A stretch of DNA of 64,000 nucleotides from CAVSJA01 sp963728145 (GTDB lineage Bacteria; Bacteroidota; Bacteroidia; Chitinophagales; Chitinophagaceae): NCBI GenBank assembly GCA_963728145.1, contig CAVSJA010000004.1:62001-126000 (forward strand), written 5' to 3'. Numbering within the stretch: position 1 is the first letter of the stretch; every line of letters begins with the position of its first letter. The notes under the pieces are model-generated. The model searched no databases, was not told where the DNA came from, and saw only the letters and a program-made list of their open reading frames with translations. The translations under genes were made by a program, and so were the position numbers. Positions 16,283-26,540 of this stretch are shown in pieces.

Positions 16283-18577
16283 TTAGAAAGGGTAACCTAT
16301 TGCAAGGTTAAACACAAGATTTTCTTTTCTCCACGCTTTACTATTCAGATCAATTTGGTCCACTGTACTTCTCTCTTTTGAAGGAAGCCAGGGTTTACGT
16401 AATGGTGCGGCGACGTCAAAACGAAGAACAAGGATACTCGCATCGAATCGCAATCCGATTCCAGCATCCACAGCTATCTCATTTAGAAAATTGCCTGACA
16501 ATTTACCTTCTTTTCCATAGAGTAGGGAATCCTTCATCCAGATATTTCCTGCATCAATGAACACCGCAGTATTCACCTTTTGGAATAGAGGCAGTCGAAG
16601 CTCCGTATTCATTTCAAGTTTGTAATCTCCGCCGACCTGCGGATAGTAACCTTGCTGCAATGCCGTCGCTCTTGAACTTCCAGGTCCGATTCCACGGGGA
16701 CGAAATCCCCTCAAGCTATTTGCACCTCCAATAATGAATTGCTTGGAGAAAGGCAGGTATGCAGAATTGCCATATGGAAGACTTGCTCCAACCATGAAAC
16801 GGTTTGCCCAATAAGTTTGTTTGCCCAATCTTTTTGTATATCTGAATTCCATATCCGCTTTGAAGTATTGTGCAAAATAAGCATCAAAAACTTTTTTGCT
16901 CAAAGGCACTGTCGTTTTGTTAAACAGACCCACCAGTGTTCCCGCCATCTCTACGTTGAAATTCATATAAAACATATTCGCCGTATTCGGATTCACGGTA
17001 GTTCGCAGAAAATTGTAAAAAGCAGATGTAATGATCTCCGGAAGATTTACGAAACGCAACTCCGGATTTGTTGATACGGTATATAAAAATTGCGGGGAAG
17101 TATTCTTTATATCATTATAAAGAATACTGATCGGGGCAAGTGTATGCTCCTTTTCCAATGTCTCTTTCCAGTTCAATTCATATTGAACCCTGAAATAATT
17201 CTTCGAATAAAGATTCTGTCTTCTTAATCGTTCATAGCCGAGTAAAAACCTGGTTCTCGGGGGATATGCATGTTGCTCTCTTCTCATGCGGAAGGGGACA
17301 ATGAATTTTGGAATGATCAAGGAAGCTTCACCGCCTAACCGGAAATTATTATTCTGTCTCAGCGAATCACTGAGCGAGATTTCAACTGCGGCGTAAGTCC
17401 GGATATTAAAGCTTTCCGCACCCCGGAATATATTCCTGTGTTTCCATGTCGCATTCACCTGTCCACCAACAAATGAATTTGTTTTTGTAAATCCACCAAT
17501 CTCGAATTGTATCGTCTTTTGACGCAATGGTGTGAGATAATAATACACATTCAAGCTATGGCTTGTGTCGCTTGAGCCCGCTTCTTCAAAACGATTCTTT
17601 ACAAAACGGAATATGTTCAAATTAGACAAACGATTCAAAGTCTTGTTTTGTTCAGAAATCGAATAATATTCTCCCTTCCTGAAAAGAATGGCCCGGGTAA
17701 ACACCGTCGGTTTAAAGGCCTGTACGGTGTCTCTAATCCTAATTTGCTCTAATGTATCCTCAGGCATCGAAAGCGTATCGGCTGGGGGACGGGTGACACT
17801 ATACCTTGGGTAGACGAGAATATCTTTTATTTTTTGGGCGAATCTTGCTTTCGGTGGAGCGACAGGTTTAATACTTAGAAAAAGGGATACTGTGAAATCT
17901 TTATGATTCGTATCCGCATAAGTCATGATATAATACGGATTGAAAAAATAAAACCCTTTTTCTTTAAGCTGCAAATCGACGCGCTCACGTTCACCAGTTA
18001 TATTGTCCAGATCATATCGGTCACCCTTCTTAAGCAGTGATCTTTGGGGGTCGGTAGTGAGAATAGCTTTAGCCAGCTCACTACTATCAACTTTCCATTC
18101 CACGGCGGAAATTAGATAGGGTCTTGCCACATCTACATCATAAACCGCATTTACCTTGTATCCTTTAACTATTGTATCGCCTTTTACCTCACTTTCAAAA
18201 TATCCCTCATTTTCCAGGTAAGCCTGCATATTCTGCGCAGTAAAACCCGGGCGAACCCTGCTGCTTAAAACCGGTTCTTCTCCCAGTTTGTTCCTTAACC
18301 AATATTTCAATCCTCTTTGTTTCTTTGTTTCGCCGATCTTATACCAAAACCAAACCTTATAGGGAAAGCCAAAAATCATTTTATTCTTGATAGGTGTAAC
18401 AATTGTTTTCAATTCTCTCTTGTAAGCCTTTGAACCGCGATCAACACCAGGTTCTCTTTGCACATTTATTGTCGCTCCATTGTATAATTTTTCTCCGGGT
18501 GGAAGATGTTTTCTTACGCTACATGAAGTACCGAAAAACAAACAAGTCAGTATAACATATGTTATCCTTTTCTTCAT
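16283..18577 (-). CDS. tamL: outer-membrane BamA/TamA-family lipoprotein (TamL)
   Basis: Omp85-family protein, 764 residues, with a lipoprotein signal peptide; the lipobox ends FGTSC with Cys19. The N-terminal half has POTRA-like repeats (YLENEGYFESEVKGD near 118, LKEKGFYFFNPYY near 205). The C-terminal half is a 16-strand-type barrel with conserved GGANSLRGFRPRGIGPGS near residue 620, the L6 loop region carrying RGF, and a final aromatic FNLAIGYPF. Bacteroidota use such a lipidated TamA, called TamL. The start overlaps the end of tamB by four bases, so the two are co-translated. With TamB it should form an inner-to-outer-membrane translocation and assembly module. Confidence 0.9.
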   Translation of the reverse strand: MKKRITYVILTCLFFGTSCSVRKHLPPGEKLYNGATINVQREPGVDRGSKAYKRELKTIVTPIKNKMIFGFPYKVWFWYKIGETKKQRGLKYWLRNKLGEEPVLSSRVRPGFTAQNMQAYLENEGYFESEVKGDTIVKGYKVNAVYDVDVARPYLISAVEWKVDSSELAKAILTTDPQRSLLKKGDRYDLDNITGERERVDLQLKEKGFYFFNPYYIMTYADTNHKDFTVSLFLSIKPVAPPKARFAQKIKDILVYPRYSVTRPPADTLSMPEDTLEQIRIRDTVQAFKPTVFTRAILFRKGEYYSISEQNKTLNRLSNLNIFRFVKNRFEEAGSSDTSHSLNVYYYLTPLRQKTIQFEIGGFTKTNSFVGGQVNATWKHRNIFRGAESFNIRTYAAVEISLSDSLRQNNNFRLGGEASLIIPKFIVPFRMRREQHAYPPRTRFLLGYERLRRQNLYSKNYFRVQYELNWKETLEKEHTLAPISILYNDIKNTSPQFLYTVSTNPELRFVNLPEIITSAFYNFLRTTVNPNTANMFYMNFNVEMAGTLVGLFNKTTVPLSKKVFDAYFAQYFKADMEFRYTKRLGKQTYWANRFMVGASLPYGNSAYLPFSKQFIIGGANSLRGFRPRGIGPGSSRATALQQGYYPQVGGDYKLEMNTELRLPLFQKVNTAVFIDAGNIWMKDSLLYGKEGKLSGNFLNEIAVDAGIGLRFDASILVLRFDVAAPLRKPWLPSKERSTVDQIDLNSKAWRKENLVFNLAIGYPF

Positions 18578-21500
18578 CTTCTTTGCTGTTGATTTCCCGT
18601 TTTTTCCTGTTGAGCTGTTGCCGTTTCCTGTTGATTCGCTGTCCTTTCTTGTTGATTTCTACGCCGCCTGCTTTTTCTGAAAATTTCCTTAAGGTGATTG
18701 TAATCGACCGTAATAAGGAATGCAGCACCGGTTTCAATGAAATATCCATCCAGGATTGCTTCATATTGATTGCGTCGGTAAACTCTTATCATATATCTTC
18801 CGTCCCTGGAGATCTTGTATGCAGTTGAAATATCGGGCAACTGTGATCCAAGTGTTGCCTGTTGTGATTTTGCGAGAGGATCTTCTCCTTCAAGGGTGAA
18901 ATTCTTACCAAGGGTTACCACCAGGCGATTATCGAGCATTGCTTTGGAAACGTTGATATCCACATCTGTTCTGTTGATGGTATTATCAGTAGCGCGATAA
19001 TTTTTCACATTGAATCTAACATCCGCACCTTGAATGAGGTCCGCCGCAAGTTGATTGATCGCTTCACCAACAAAACGTCCAACACTTTCTTTTGCAATAT
19101 CATTTGCATTGAAGGCGCTGTTACCTGCGAAGAAATCACCAGGTGAAGCTCCAATGAACCGATTCAGAATTAGTAATCCGAAAACCTGCTTGTTCAAGTC
19201 AGAAATACTGTAGCGGATCTGTGCAAGACGGTTGTCAATAGCTGCGATCATGGTTGAATTCACTCCGGCTGTTCCTTCCTTTAACTTAATATCAAAAGTC
19301 AACTCCGGTTTCAGGATCGATCCCTTTATATACAGTACAACAATAAAAGGTATCCTTTGCCCGAATGACGCACCGAGGTTTTCAGGAGTTTCACCTACTT
19401 CGTCACCCAGAAGTTCTTCCGCACTCGCGAGTACTTCGTATTGTGCAGTAATGTCCGCCGTAGCATCTTTTGGATCTCCCTGGAAGCTGAGCGTACTTCC
19501 TTCAACCAATTGAAATCTTCTCTTAAATAGCCGATAGTTCATTTGATAATAACCGCTATCCAGCCGGTAAACACCAGTTATGCCAAGTTCACCATTCTCG
19601 TCAAGTCCAACATTCATCAGACCCTCTCCACGAATTACCAGCTCGTCATTTGTCAATGGATCAATCAATATTGACAATTCTGCATCATCTCTAACCTGGA
19701 GATTGAGGTTATACTTTAATCCGCGAAAACGATTTACGGTACGTACACTATCTTCTATTCTATAGAGATAAGTTCCTTCAAGACTTCGCACCGTATCCAT
19801 ATTAATGAATTCTACTACTTCCTTTCTTGCATCAACATATACGGTGCGCTGAGGTACTGCATAATGAACAGCACTTGGATTCCTGAGCGTAACATTTCCA
19901 TCGAGATCAGGCAGGTTGGATGTTCCGCCAAGCCGCACATTTGCATCAATAATCGCCAGGCCGTAGATTACACTTTCGGGTCTGCGGGGACTATTGATTG
20001 CAATAAAATTCCTGGTACGCACGGTGAAGTTTAATCCAAATACATTACCTGGAATTGTTGTAGCTGCCCCATTTATAGTTAATAAATTATTTGCTGTGTC
20101 CCTTATCTTCAATTGATCCAGGCGGATCTCCGGATGTTGTACCAGTATTTCCTGGTTGGGATCAATCTTGTAGAGAGATCCGAATTGAGTAAGTGCAAAT
20201 GCAACGGTGTCAAATTTGATTGAACCATTCCATTCAGGTGCGCCAACTTCGCCGGTCAAACGAATATCTCCACGCAGGTTTCCCGATGCACGGGAAATTT
20301 GTCCTGCTGATAGTGCCTCAATTACATTTGCATTCAATTCTTTTAACGAAGCCGTAAGATCAATTGTTCCTGCCTTTGGTTGTATTTTTCCTTTAAATGT
20401 CATTTCATTCTGGCCCGTAACAGTTGCGTCAAGTGTTACAATATCGTTTTGGTAGGCTGACTTAAGGTTAAGATCACCAACGGGAACTCTTTGAATGGTC
20501 AGACTGTCGATGGTAACCGTACCATCTATTCCAGGGAAATTAATAATAGGTTGCTGAATTGTTACTCTCGCATGCAATTTTCCGTCTGCCAATAAGGTAT
20601 CCTTGTTAATGATGGAAAGAAGATCCCCGAGTTGAAAACTATCCACCTTTATTTCAAGGGGAGCATCGGGTGTTGGCCGTTGGCTATTGATCGACAGGAA
20701 TTGGTTATCCTTGGAAATAGTGAAATCTGTGAATACAAATCCACCTTTTTCCATCGAAACAGAATTGGTAGGTATAATATTCCATTTCTCGTAATTCAGG
20801 ATGAGGTTATCTTTCAAATTGATGACAGTCCTGTTATCTTCCAGTTTTATATTGGCTTTTGCGGAATAGTATTCTTTTCCTTCCGCATCAAATGTTTTTG
20901 CGTCGGCATCTACCATGCTTTGATGAAACACGCCGTCTACTCGAGGTGTATAAAACTGTTGTTGCGGGGTAAGCAGATTTTCTGCGACAATGCTAAATCG
21001 CAGGGCTGTATCGGAACCACGAAGATTTAAGCGGACCTCTTCCATTTTCGTGCCGCTAAAGCTGATTGCGGGAGAACTCAGGTCTACCCGCAATGCAGTA
21101 TCCTGAATTGCATTGTTGAAATCTCCATTGATAGTAACGTTATCCTTTATAGTTAAATTAGGAATTAACTGAGCAAGCAGGTTATGTTGCACCAGGGTAG
21201 CTTCAAGCTTTGCTTGCTGCTCTACAAAAGCCACAGTGTCGGTGCGCTGCATGTAATTTCGCTGGATATAGCTATTTAATTGAACAGGAAGATCCACATA
21301 ATTGTATTTTCCCTGGACCTTTGCAATCAATAGAGGAGATTGTACACTGATCAATGTTGAGTCTGCAGTGCTATTTCCCTTAACCAATAGGCTATCTAAG
21401 TAATAGGTACTTCCATTCATTACCAGTTTGCTGCTATCTGCGAAAATTGAAGCGTTCAATAGTTTAGGATCAAGACTTGCTGCGTCGATAATGATATTCG

Positions 21501-23604
21501 AAGAAACTATCAGCGAATCCGGTGAAAGATTCAGCTTCCCTAAATCCGCACGTACAATGTTGATGCTTCCAGTTGCGGATGGATAGTTACCCTGGAAGTT
21601 TCCGGTCAGGTTAATAGCGGTTATGAGGTTGGGATCATTGATATTTCCCCCAACCGTATAATTTCCATTATCCAATTTCCCTTGCAGGTCAACGTTAGAA
21701 TAACTATAACCATTATACACAAATGAATTGATCAATACTTTTGCATCGGCAACCAGGGTGTTGATATTGGTACCTCTTCCGCGGACCGTGATAATTCCGT
21801 CTAATTTTCCCAGGGAGTCGTTGCCAATCCATTTCCCCGTTTCCATTGAATTAGCATTCACCTGGAGATTGTACTGCAGGTTGTCTGGGTTATTCAAATT
21901 GGCAAGAGTTCCTTTTACCTGCGCCGAGCCATAACTGGTATTAACAAGCAAATCGGGCGAAATTGAATTGGTAGTTCCACCCAGCGACCCGCGTATGGAA
22001 ACAGTTTGCGGCAATTGAAGATTTTGCTTCTCCAGTTTCTGCAAAACCGATGGCGCAAGAATATTTTTATTCGCAAAGAAATTATCTATGCGTAATTGGT
22101 ATTGAATCTTCTCAGGGTTATCCAAATTGCGAAGATTTCCACTGGTAGCAAGTGCAAACCGGCCGCTGCTTGTGGAGAGATTAAGGTTGCGGAAATTTAA
22201 TTGCTTTATAGTTCCGGATGCGTTTCCATGTATGGTTACTCTTTCATTCGATCTAAGATCAAGTGGTGATTGAGTTCTTAATTGGGGAGCGAATAATAAA
22301 ACATCAGCATAAGAAACATAAGATTGACTAATATTCAGATTGATTTTCGCGTCTGGCTGATTGCTGTTTTGTTTTACTAAAGGAAAATAGATCGTGCCAC
22401 TTGTATTTAATCGCGAATTATTTGCCGCAACTCTTGCGTCGGTGATTCGGATAAAGCTATCCGTTAAGTTTACAGAACCCTTTACTTCCTGGATTCTTGC
22501 CTTGTCGTTGATGTCGAGAGATGAGGAAACTATATTGGATTGAAATTTACTTCCGTCTACATTAGTGCCTTTTGCTTCAAGATCTATATTTTTTATCTGC
22601 AAGTGATTGAAGTCAATTCCATTCTTGACGGGTTTGTGCAGATTGTTGTCGTACGTAATGCTGTTATTGTTGAGTGAAATAGTTCCTGCTGTAATTTTCC
22701 AGGCCGCTGCAGTGGAGCTTGTGCCAGGTTGTTTGCCCTGCGCAAATGAAACCCTGGAATTATTCAAAGTCAGGTTATCTACATTAACGGATTGTTTTGC
22801 CAGATCAAGCGAAGGATTGTCTAATTGAAGGGTATCAACTGTAGTTGAGAAGTAAAGTTTATCAGTGATGGCTTTATAGTCCAATTGAATATTCCTCAGT
22901 CCAAGTTTACCCAATTGCAGCAACAAGGCAATCGGTTCCTTGGTTGAAGTCTCGAACGCAGTGATTTCCTTTGTCGAAGAGGAATCCACTACCGTTATTC
23001 GGCTATCTCCAACAGTCCAGGAATTGATCTGATAATTCTGATTGGTAAGATCAACCTTCTGTACGTTTGCATCCATTCGGCCAATCTTTGCCTGGTAATA
23101 CATTTTTTGTTTTGCATCATGGTAGTTGAATCCAACATTGTTTAGCGCGATGGTACCCAACGTGAGTTGCATTGGCTTTTGCACAGCATTTGTGTCTTTG
23201 GGAGCAGTAAATGCATCGATGAGAAACTGGTAATTGAAATTTGAATCCAGTTCATTTCTCTGTACAAATAGATTTACGCTATCAAGATTGATTTTTGTAA
23301 GCTGGATATCATTGCTCAATAATTTGAGCATGTTAATGTCCACCAGAAGAGATTTTCCAACAAGGAGCGTATCATTGAATTTATCCATGATCAGGACGCC
23401 ATTCAATTCTACCCATTGTGGAAGGCGATAATCGATACTATTTATTTTTACAAGGGTCTGTAGCTTATCATTCAGGTAAGTTTCTATCCTTTTTTTAACA
23501 ATGGATTTACCCTTTGAAGTATGAAGCAATAAAACAAAGGCTGCAACCAGGAGTAGTATCACAGCCAGACCTAATAAAAAGCCGTTGAGCCATTTCCTTG
23601 CCAT
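18574..23604 (-). CDS. tamB: translocation and assembly module protein TamB
   Basis: A very large protein of 1676 residues with an N-terminal membrane anchor (FLLGLAVILLLVAAFVLLL, residues 9-27). Hundreds of residues of regular beta repeat follow, of the AsmA-clan bridge type. A C-terminal TamB domain (about 1200-1630) contains LVIRGEGLMNVGLDENGELGI, RRFQLVEGSTLSFQGDP and VLYIKGSILKPELTFDIKL. It spans the periplasm from the inner membrane to TamL. The last 30 residues are an Arg-then-Gln/Glu/Thr-rich tail with near-repeats of NQQE and AQQE, probably a lineage-specific slippage product. It is likely transcribed from an undetermined promoter near 23620; I found no copy of the stress motif there. 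Confidence 0.92.
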   Translation of the reverse strand: MARKWLNGFLLGLAVILLLVAAFVLLLHTSKGKSIVKKRIETYLNDKLQTLVKINSIDYRLPQWVELNGVLIMDKFNDTLLVGKSLLVDINMLKLLSNDIQLTKINLDSVNLFVQRNELDSNFNYQFLIDAFTAPKDTNAVQKPMQLTLGTIALNNVGFNYHDAKQKMYYQAKIGRMDANVQKVDLTNQNYQINSWTVGDSRITVVDSSSTKEITAFETSTKEPIALLLQLGKLGLRNIQLDYKAITDKLYFSTTVDTLQLDNPSLDLAKQSVNVDNLTLNNSRVSFAQGKQPGTSSTAAAWKITAGTISLNNNSITYDNNLHKPVKNGIDFNHLQIKNIDLEAKGTNVDGSKFQSNIVSSSLDINDKARIQEVKGSVNLTDSFIRITDARVAANNSRLNTSGTIYFPLVKQNSNQPDAKINLNISQSYVSYADVLLFAPQLRTQSPLDLRSNERVTIHGNASGTIKQLNFRNLNLSTSSGRFALATSGNLRNLDNPEKIQYQLRIDNFFANKNILAPSVLQKLEKQNLQLPQTVSIRGSLGGTTNSISPDLLVNTSYGSAQVKGTLANLNNPDNLQYNLQVNANSMETGKWIGNDSLGKLDGIITVRGRGTNINTLVADAKVLINSFVYNGYSYSNVDLQGKLDNGNYTVGGNINDPNLITAINLTGNFQGNYPSATGSINIVRADLGKLNLSPDSLIVSSNIIIDAASLDPKLLNASIFADSSKLVMNGSTYYLDSLLVKGNSTADSTLISVQSPLLIAKVQGKYNYVDLPVQLNSYIQRNYMQRTDTVAFVEQQAKLEATLVQHNLLAQLIPNLTIKDNVTINGDFNNAIQDTALRVDLSSPAISFSGTKMEEVRLNLRGSDTALRFSIVAENLLTPQQQFYTPRVDGVFHQSMVDADAKTFDAEGKEYYSAKANIKLEDNRTVINLKDNLILNYEKWNIIPTNSVSMEKGGFVFTDFTISKDNQFLSINSQRPTPDAPLEIKVDSFQLGDLLSIINKDTLLADGKLHARVTIQQPIINFPGIDGTVTIDSLTIQRVPVGDLNLKSAYQNDIVTLDATVTGQNEMTFKGKIQPKAGTIDLTASLKELNANVIEALSAGQISRASGNLRGDIRLTGEVGAPEWNGSIKFDTVAFALTQFGSLYKIDPNQEILVQHPEIRLDQLKIRDTANNLLTINGAATTIPGNVFGLNFTVRTRNFIAINSPRRPESVIYGLAIIDANVRLGGTSNLPDLDGNVTLRNPSAVHYAVPQRTVYVDARKEVVEFINMDTVRSLEGTYLYRIEDSVRTVNRFRGLKYNLNLQVRDDAELSILIDPLTNDELVIRGEGLMNVGLDENGELGITGVYRLDSGYYQMNYRLFKRRFQLVEGSTLSFQGDPKDATADITAQYEVLASAEELLGDEVGETPENLGASFGQRIPFIVVLYIKGSILKPELTFDIKLKEGTAGVNSTMIAAIDNRLAQIRYSISDLNKQVFGLLILNRFIGASPGDFFAGNSAFNANDIAKESVGRFVGEAINQLAADLIQGADVRFNVKNYRATDNTINRTDVDINVSKAMLDNRLVVTLGKNFTLEGEDPLAKSQQATLGSQLPDISTAYKISRDGRYMIRVYRRNQYEAILDGYFIETGAAFLITVDYNHLKEIFRKSRRRRNQQERTANQQETATAQQEKTGNQQQRR

Positions 23605-23639
23605 TTGTTGATTTCGGTGTTCAATTTGGTATTGGCTAC

Positions 23640-24215
23640 CTACTTGAACTTTTTAAATATGGATTTCACAATTTTATCTATGCTGTCGTTGTCCATCCGA
23701 CTGTTGGCCACTTCGGTTTCTGCCCATCCCTGCCAGACCAACTTATTGGAATCATTGTCGACCACATTCAATGTGATCGTTCCGGATTTATAGGGTACGG
23801 AATAACTCCTTTCACCCAGGTACTGCGAGGGATACCAAACGGTAGTCACTCTTCGGGTGGCTGGATTGTACAGATATCTCACGATGGGTCGGGAATAAAC
23901 GGGTTGAGATTCACTTTTTAATTCATTTTCCACCATGATATCGTAATCGATCAATGCATCCGGATTTGCGTTCGCATTAACTCTTCTCCATCCTCTTTTT
24001 TCCAATTCTTCATTGACCCTTTGAGTCAGGTATGACTCCTGGAAATTTTTATAGCTTTTTGTACCATCCTCTTCCAACCATGAATAGGTTTTATAACTAT
24101 TTAAGTCAACATTCGGATCTTTCTCAACTTCCGATGTTATGCCGCATGCGACCAGGAAGAGGATTATTGGAAACAGTATCCCAATTGCTATCGGGATGGA
24201 TTTGAGCTTTTTCAT
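23640..24215 (-). CDS. DUF4136 lipoprotein
   Basis: A 191-residue lipoprotein with a signal peptide and lipobox LVAC, Cys24. The DUF4136 family pattern is clear: DPNVDLNSYKTYSWLE after the signal, a central ALIDYDIMVENE segment, SVPYKSGTITLNVVDNDSNKLVWQGWAE, and a C-terminal IDKIVKSIFKKF. The family is periplasmic or outer-membrane attached and of unknown function. It lies 35 bases upstream of tamB and 35 bases after DUF6496, so all may belong to one long transcript from the lmo0937 promoter. Confidence 0.85.
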   Translation of the reverse strand: MKKLKSIPIAIGILFPIILFLVACGITSEVEKDPNVDLNSYKTYSWLEEDGTKSYKNFQESYLTQRVNEELEKRGWRRVNANANPDALIDYDIMVENELKSESQPVYSRPIVRYLYNPATRRVTTVWYPSQYLGERSYSVPYKSGTITLNVVDNDSNKLVWQGWAETEVANSRMDNDSIDKIVKSIFKKFK

Positions 24216-24250
24216 AGTCCCGCATTTTAATTATCGGCCGGGTGATATTC

Positions 24251-24481
24251 TCACGCGGCCGATTTTTTTCTTGATGTACGTTTACGGGAGGTCGTTCTTG
24301 ATGTTCCTTTTTTCCTGGGAACCTTTGCACCTTTCTTCCGTGCTTCAGATAATCCAATTGCAATTGCTTGCTTCCGACTTGTGACTTTTTTGCCACTCCT
24401 CCCGCTTCTTAAAATGCCTTTTTTCTTGCGGCGCATTGCACTTTCGACACTCTTTTCGGCACCTTTAGAATACTTTGCCAT
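24251..24481 (-). CDS. DUF6496-like small basic protein
   Basis: A 76-residue Lys/Arg-rich protein starting MAKYSKGAEKSVESAMRR. It has the conserved block SGRSGKKVTSRKQAIAIGLSEARKKG and a Lys/Arg/Ser/Thr tail that resembles histone-like tails. DUF6496-type proteins are small, often found among stress genes, and probably bind nucleic acid, but this is not established. I chose the ATG at 24481 rather than 24502 because the family begins at MAKYSKG. It lies 36 bases after lmo0937 on the same strand. Confidence 0.75.
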   Translation of the reverse strand: MAKYSKGAEKSVESAMRRKKKGILRSGRSGKKVTSRKQAIAIGLSEARKKGAKVPRKKGTSRTTSRKRTSRKKSAA

Positions 24482-24517
24482 AATCGATTTGTTTATGGTC
24501 AATCAAATTAATTTGAA

Positions 24518-24676
24518 TTAAACACCTGGATCTCCCCTGCGGATCAAACCAATCAATAAGGAAATCACTGCCAATACGATTAAGATGTGGATTAAACCAC
24601 CCGCGCTATAAACGAAAAATCCTAACAGCCATCCAATTATCAGAATAACTGCTATCAGATACAGAATGCTTCGCAT
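24518..24676 (-). CDS. lmo0937-family small membrane protein
   Basis: A 52-residue protein, MRSILYLIAVILIIGWLLG followed by a second hydrophobic helix ending in LIRRGDPGV. Two membrane helices fill almost the whole length. This matches the lmo0937 family of tiny membrane proteins often linked to stress. The start is 41 bases after a GGCAYA-N4-TTTA motif, and it is probably the first gene of an operon with DUF6496. Confidence 0.85.
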   Translation of the reverse strand: MRSILYLIAVILIIGWLLGFFVYSAGGLIHILIVLAVISLLIGLIRRGDPGV

Positions 24677-24716
24677 AAGAAAGATTTTTTAATTAATTAA
24701 TGTTTGATATACTAAT

Positions 24717-24732
24717 TAAAAAATGCTGCCAT
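24717..24732 (-). promoter_or_regulatory. GGCAYA-N4-TTTA motif before lmo0937
   Basis: The minus strand reads ATGGCAGCATTTTTTA, 40 bases before the lmo0937 start codon. The -24-like half is GGCAGC instead of GGCATA; the TTTA half is exact. Confidence 0.45.
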
Positions 24733-24869
24733 CCGGTTTAGGATTATCCGGATTGATCAAACGCCATTAAAAGTGTAGAACAAATTCCTCAATGACATTT
24801 TCGAGGTAATAAACGCTGTTGGCATCGTATTGATCTAAAATAATATGGGGCATTAAACAGCCAATTCAT

Positions 24870-25793
24870 ATGAAAAGAGTTTTAGGGATATTTACCGTTC
24901 TCAAAAAGACTTTTTTGTCGTTTTTTGAAGACCGCGGGATGAAGCTTGCAGCTTCATTATCTTATTACACTGTATTTTCTATAGGGCCCGTGTTGCTGAT
25001 CATAATGTCGCTTGCCGGTATATTCTATGGACAAGAGGCTGTGCAGGGGCAATTATATGGCCAGATAAAAGGATTGGTTGGATCCGAGGCTGCAGTTCAG
25101 ATCCAGGAGATTATTCAAAACGTTCAAAAGACAAATCACAGCACGATTGGGGCAATAGTAGGCTTCGTCGTTTTATTTATTGGTGCCACAGGCGTATTCA
25201 CTGAAATGCAGGATTCCATCAATTTTATCTGGTCAATAAAAGCTAAGCCTCAAAAAGGTTGGTTGAAATATATCATAAACAGACTTATCTCTTTTTCACT
25301 CATTATTGGTTTAGGATTCATCCTACTTGTTTCGCTATTCATCAACGCAATAGTTGAAATACTGAGTAACCGGCTTAAAACAATGTTCCCCGACTATTCC
25401 GTGTATCTATTTTATGGAATTAATTTACTTGTACTACTAATTGTGATCAGTACATTGTTTGCGGTAATATTTAAAGTATTGCCGGATGCTACAGTTTCCT
25501 GGAAGGATGCAATCAAAGGAGCCATCTTTACTGCAGCTTTGTTTCTTATCGGAAAATTTCTCATCGGTTATTACTTGGGTACTTCTGACGTGGGATTAAC
25601 TTATGGCGCTGCGGCTTCCTTAGTGATAATCTTTCTTTGGGTATACTATTCTTCCATCATACTTTATTTCGGTGCGGAATTCACTAAAGTATACGCGATT
25701 GAACGTGGCGGGGGAATCCGACCAAAAAAAACCGCTGTATTTATTGTGAAGAAAGAAGCGAAAGAAGTACCGGAGTCATATCTAGATACCTGA
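24870..25793 (+). CDS. YihY/BrkB-family inner-membrane protein
   Basis: A 307-residue protein with about six membrane helices. Family landmarks are LAASLSYYTVFSIGPVLLIIMSLAG near residues 27-51, the GATGVFTEMQDSINFIW segment near 110, and the end LVIIFLWVYYSSIILYFGAEFTKVYA. The family was once annotated as RNase BN or virulence factor BrkB; its real function is unknown. A partial motif, TTGGCATCGTATTGAT, lies 35 bases before the start at 24819-24834. Downstream is a convergent gap with a GAACAG array. Confidence 0.88.
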   Translation: MKRVLGIFTVLKKTFLSFFEDRGMKLAASLSYYTVFSIGPVLLIIMSLAGIFYGQEAVQGQLYGQIKGLVGSEAAVQIQEIIQNVQKTNHSTIGAIVGFVVLFIGATGVFTEMQDSINFIWSIKAKPQKGWLKYIINRLISFSLIIGLGFILLVSLFINAIVEILSNRLKTMFPDYSVYLFYGINLLVLLIVISTLFAVIFKVLPDATVSWKDAIKGAIFTAALFLIGKFLIGYYLGTSDVGLTYGAAASLVIIFLWVYYSSIILYFGAEFTKVYAIERGGGIRPKKTAVFIVKKEAKEVPESYLDT

Positions 25794-25831
25794 GAGTGGA
25801 AGTTTCAATCTCTGAGAGTGGAAGACCAATT

Positions 25832-26024
25832 GAACAGAAGAACAGATGAACAGAAGAACAGTAGAACAGATGAACAGTAGAACAGATGAACAGAAGAACA
25901 GCAGAACTAGAATAAGGAACACGGACCTGTATTTGTCTCGTATTTGTTCTACATTCTTCTGTTCCACAGGTCTGCTGATCTACTGTTCTGTTGATCTTCT
26001 GTTCCTCTGTTCTTCTGTTCAGCT
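25832..26024. repeat. inverted GAACAGNN octamer arms
   Basis: The left arm at 25832-25911 has nine GAACAGNN units and a decayed tenth. The right arm, about 25955-26024, has the reverse complement (CTGTTC) units. About 45 unique bases lie between. It fills the convergent gap between BrkB and the response regulator. Folded as RNA from either strand, the arms would pair over about 70 bases. ORFs of 60-108 codons through it are repeat artefacts. Confidence 0.85.
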
Positions 26025-26076
26025 CTTCGAGTATCGGGATCTTATTAAAACACTTAAGAACTTGCACAAAACAAAA

Positions 26077-26094
26077 TGCCCCCGATAGGGGGCA
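26077..26094 (-). terminator. hairpin after the response regulator
   Basis: TGCCCCC-GATA-GGGGGCA is a perfect 7-bp stem with a GATA loop. On the minus strand it is followed by TTTTGTTTTG, so it can end transcription of the response regulator gene that stops at 26139. Confidence 0.6.
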
Positions 26095-26138
26095 AACTCA
26101 TAGGTAGCGCGAGTTCAATGGTTATGATCTTTAGTATT

Positions 26139-26540
26139 TCAAACGGCTTGAGGAAATAACAAAAGCACTTCTCGAAGTGAAGTGCACATATCATTGAAGC
26201 TATATTGTTTTGTCAGGAAATGAACCGCGCCAAGTTTTCGGGTTTCTTCTATTTCGTGTTCAAGAGATGAAGTGCTGTAGATAACAACAGGTATATTTTG
26301 CCACTCTTTAATGCTTTTGATCTTCATCAGGCATTCTTTACCATTCAGGCGTGGAAGATTTAAATCAAGAAATATAAGTGATGGCGAAAAAGTTTTTAAT
26401 TTTTTTATGGCCTCATCCCAATGAGGGGCGACCTGGCAGTCGATCTGCGTGTTTACATGTGTGATCGCCTCCTTGAAGAGTTGTTGATCATCTTCATCGT
26501 CGTCGATCAATAAGATCGTCGTGGACTTGTAATCTTGCAC
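26139..26540 (-). CDS. single-domain response regulator
   Basis: A CheY-like receiver of 133 residues with no output domain. The acidic pocket is LIDDDEDD (residues 11-18), the phosphoacceptor is Asp59 in FLDLNLP, Thr/Ser is at YSTSS and Lys at LTKQYS. The NLPRLNGKECL and IKSIKEWQNIPVVIYS pattern is the Rcp-like class that usually pairs with phytochrome or PAS histidine kinases. No kinase is adjacent; candidates are the kinases at 44.8-53.1 kb. It shares a 193-base divergent gap with the TspO-like gene. Confidence 0.9.
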   Translation of the reverse strand: MQDYKSTTILLIDDDEDDQQLFKEAITHVNTQIDCQVAPHWDEAIKKLKTFSPSLIFLDLNLPRLNGKECLMKIKSIKEWQNIPVVIYSTSSLEHEIEETRKLGAVHFLTKQYSFNDMCTSLREVLLLFPQAV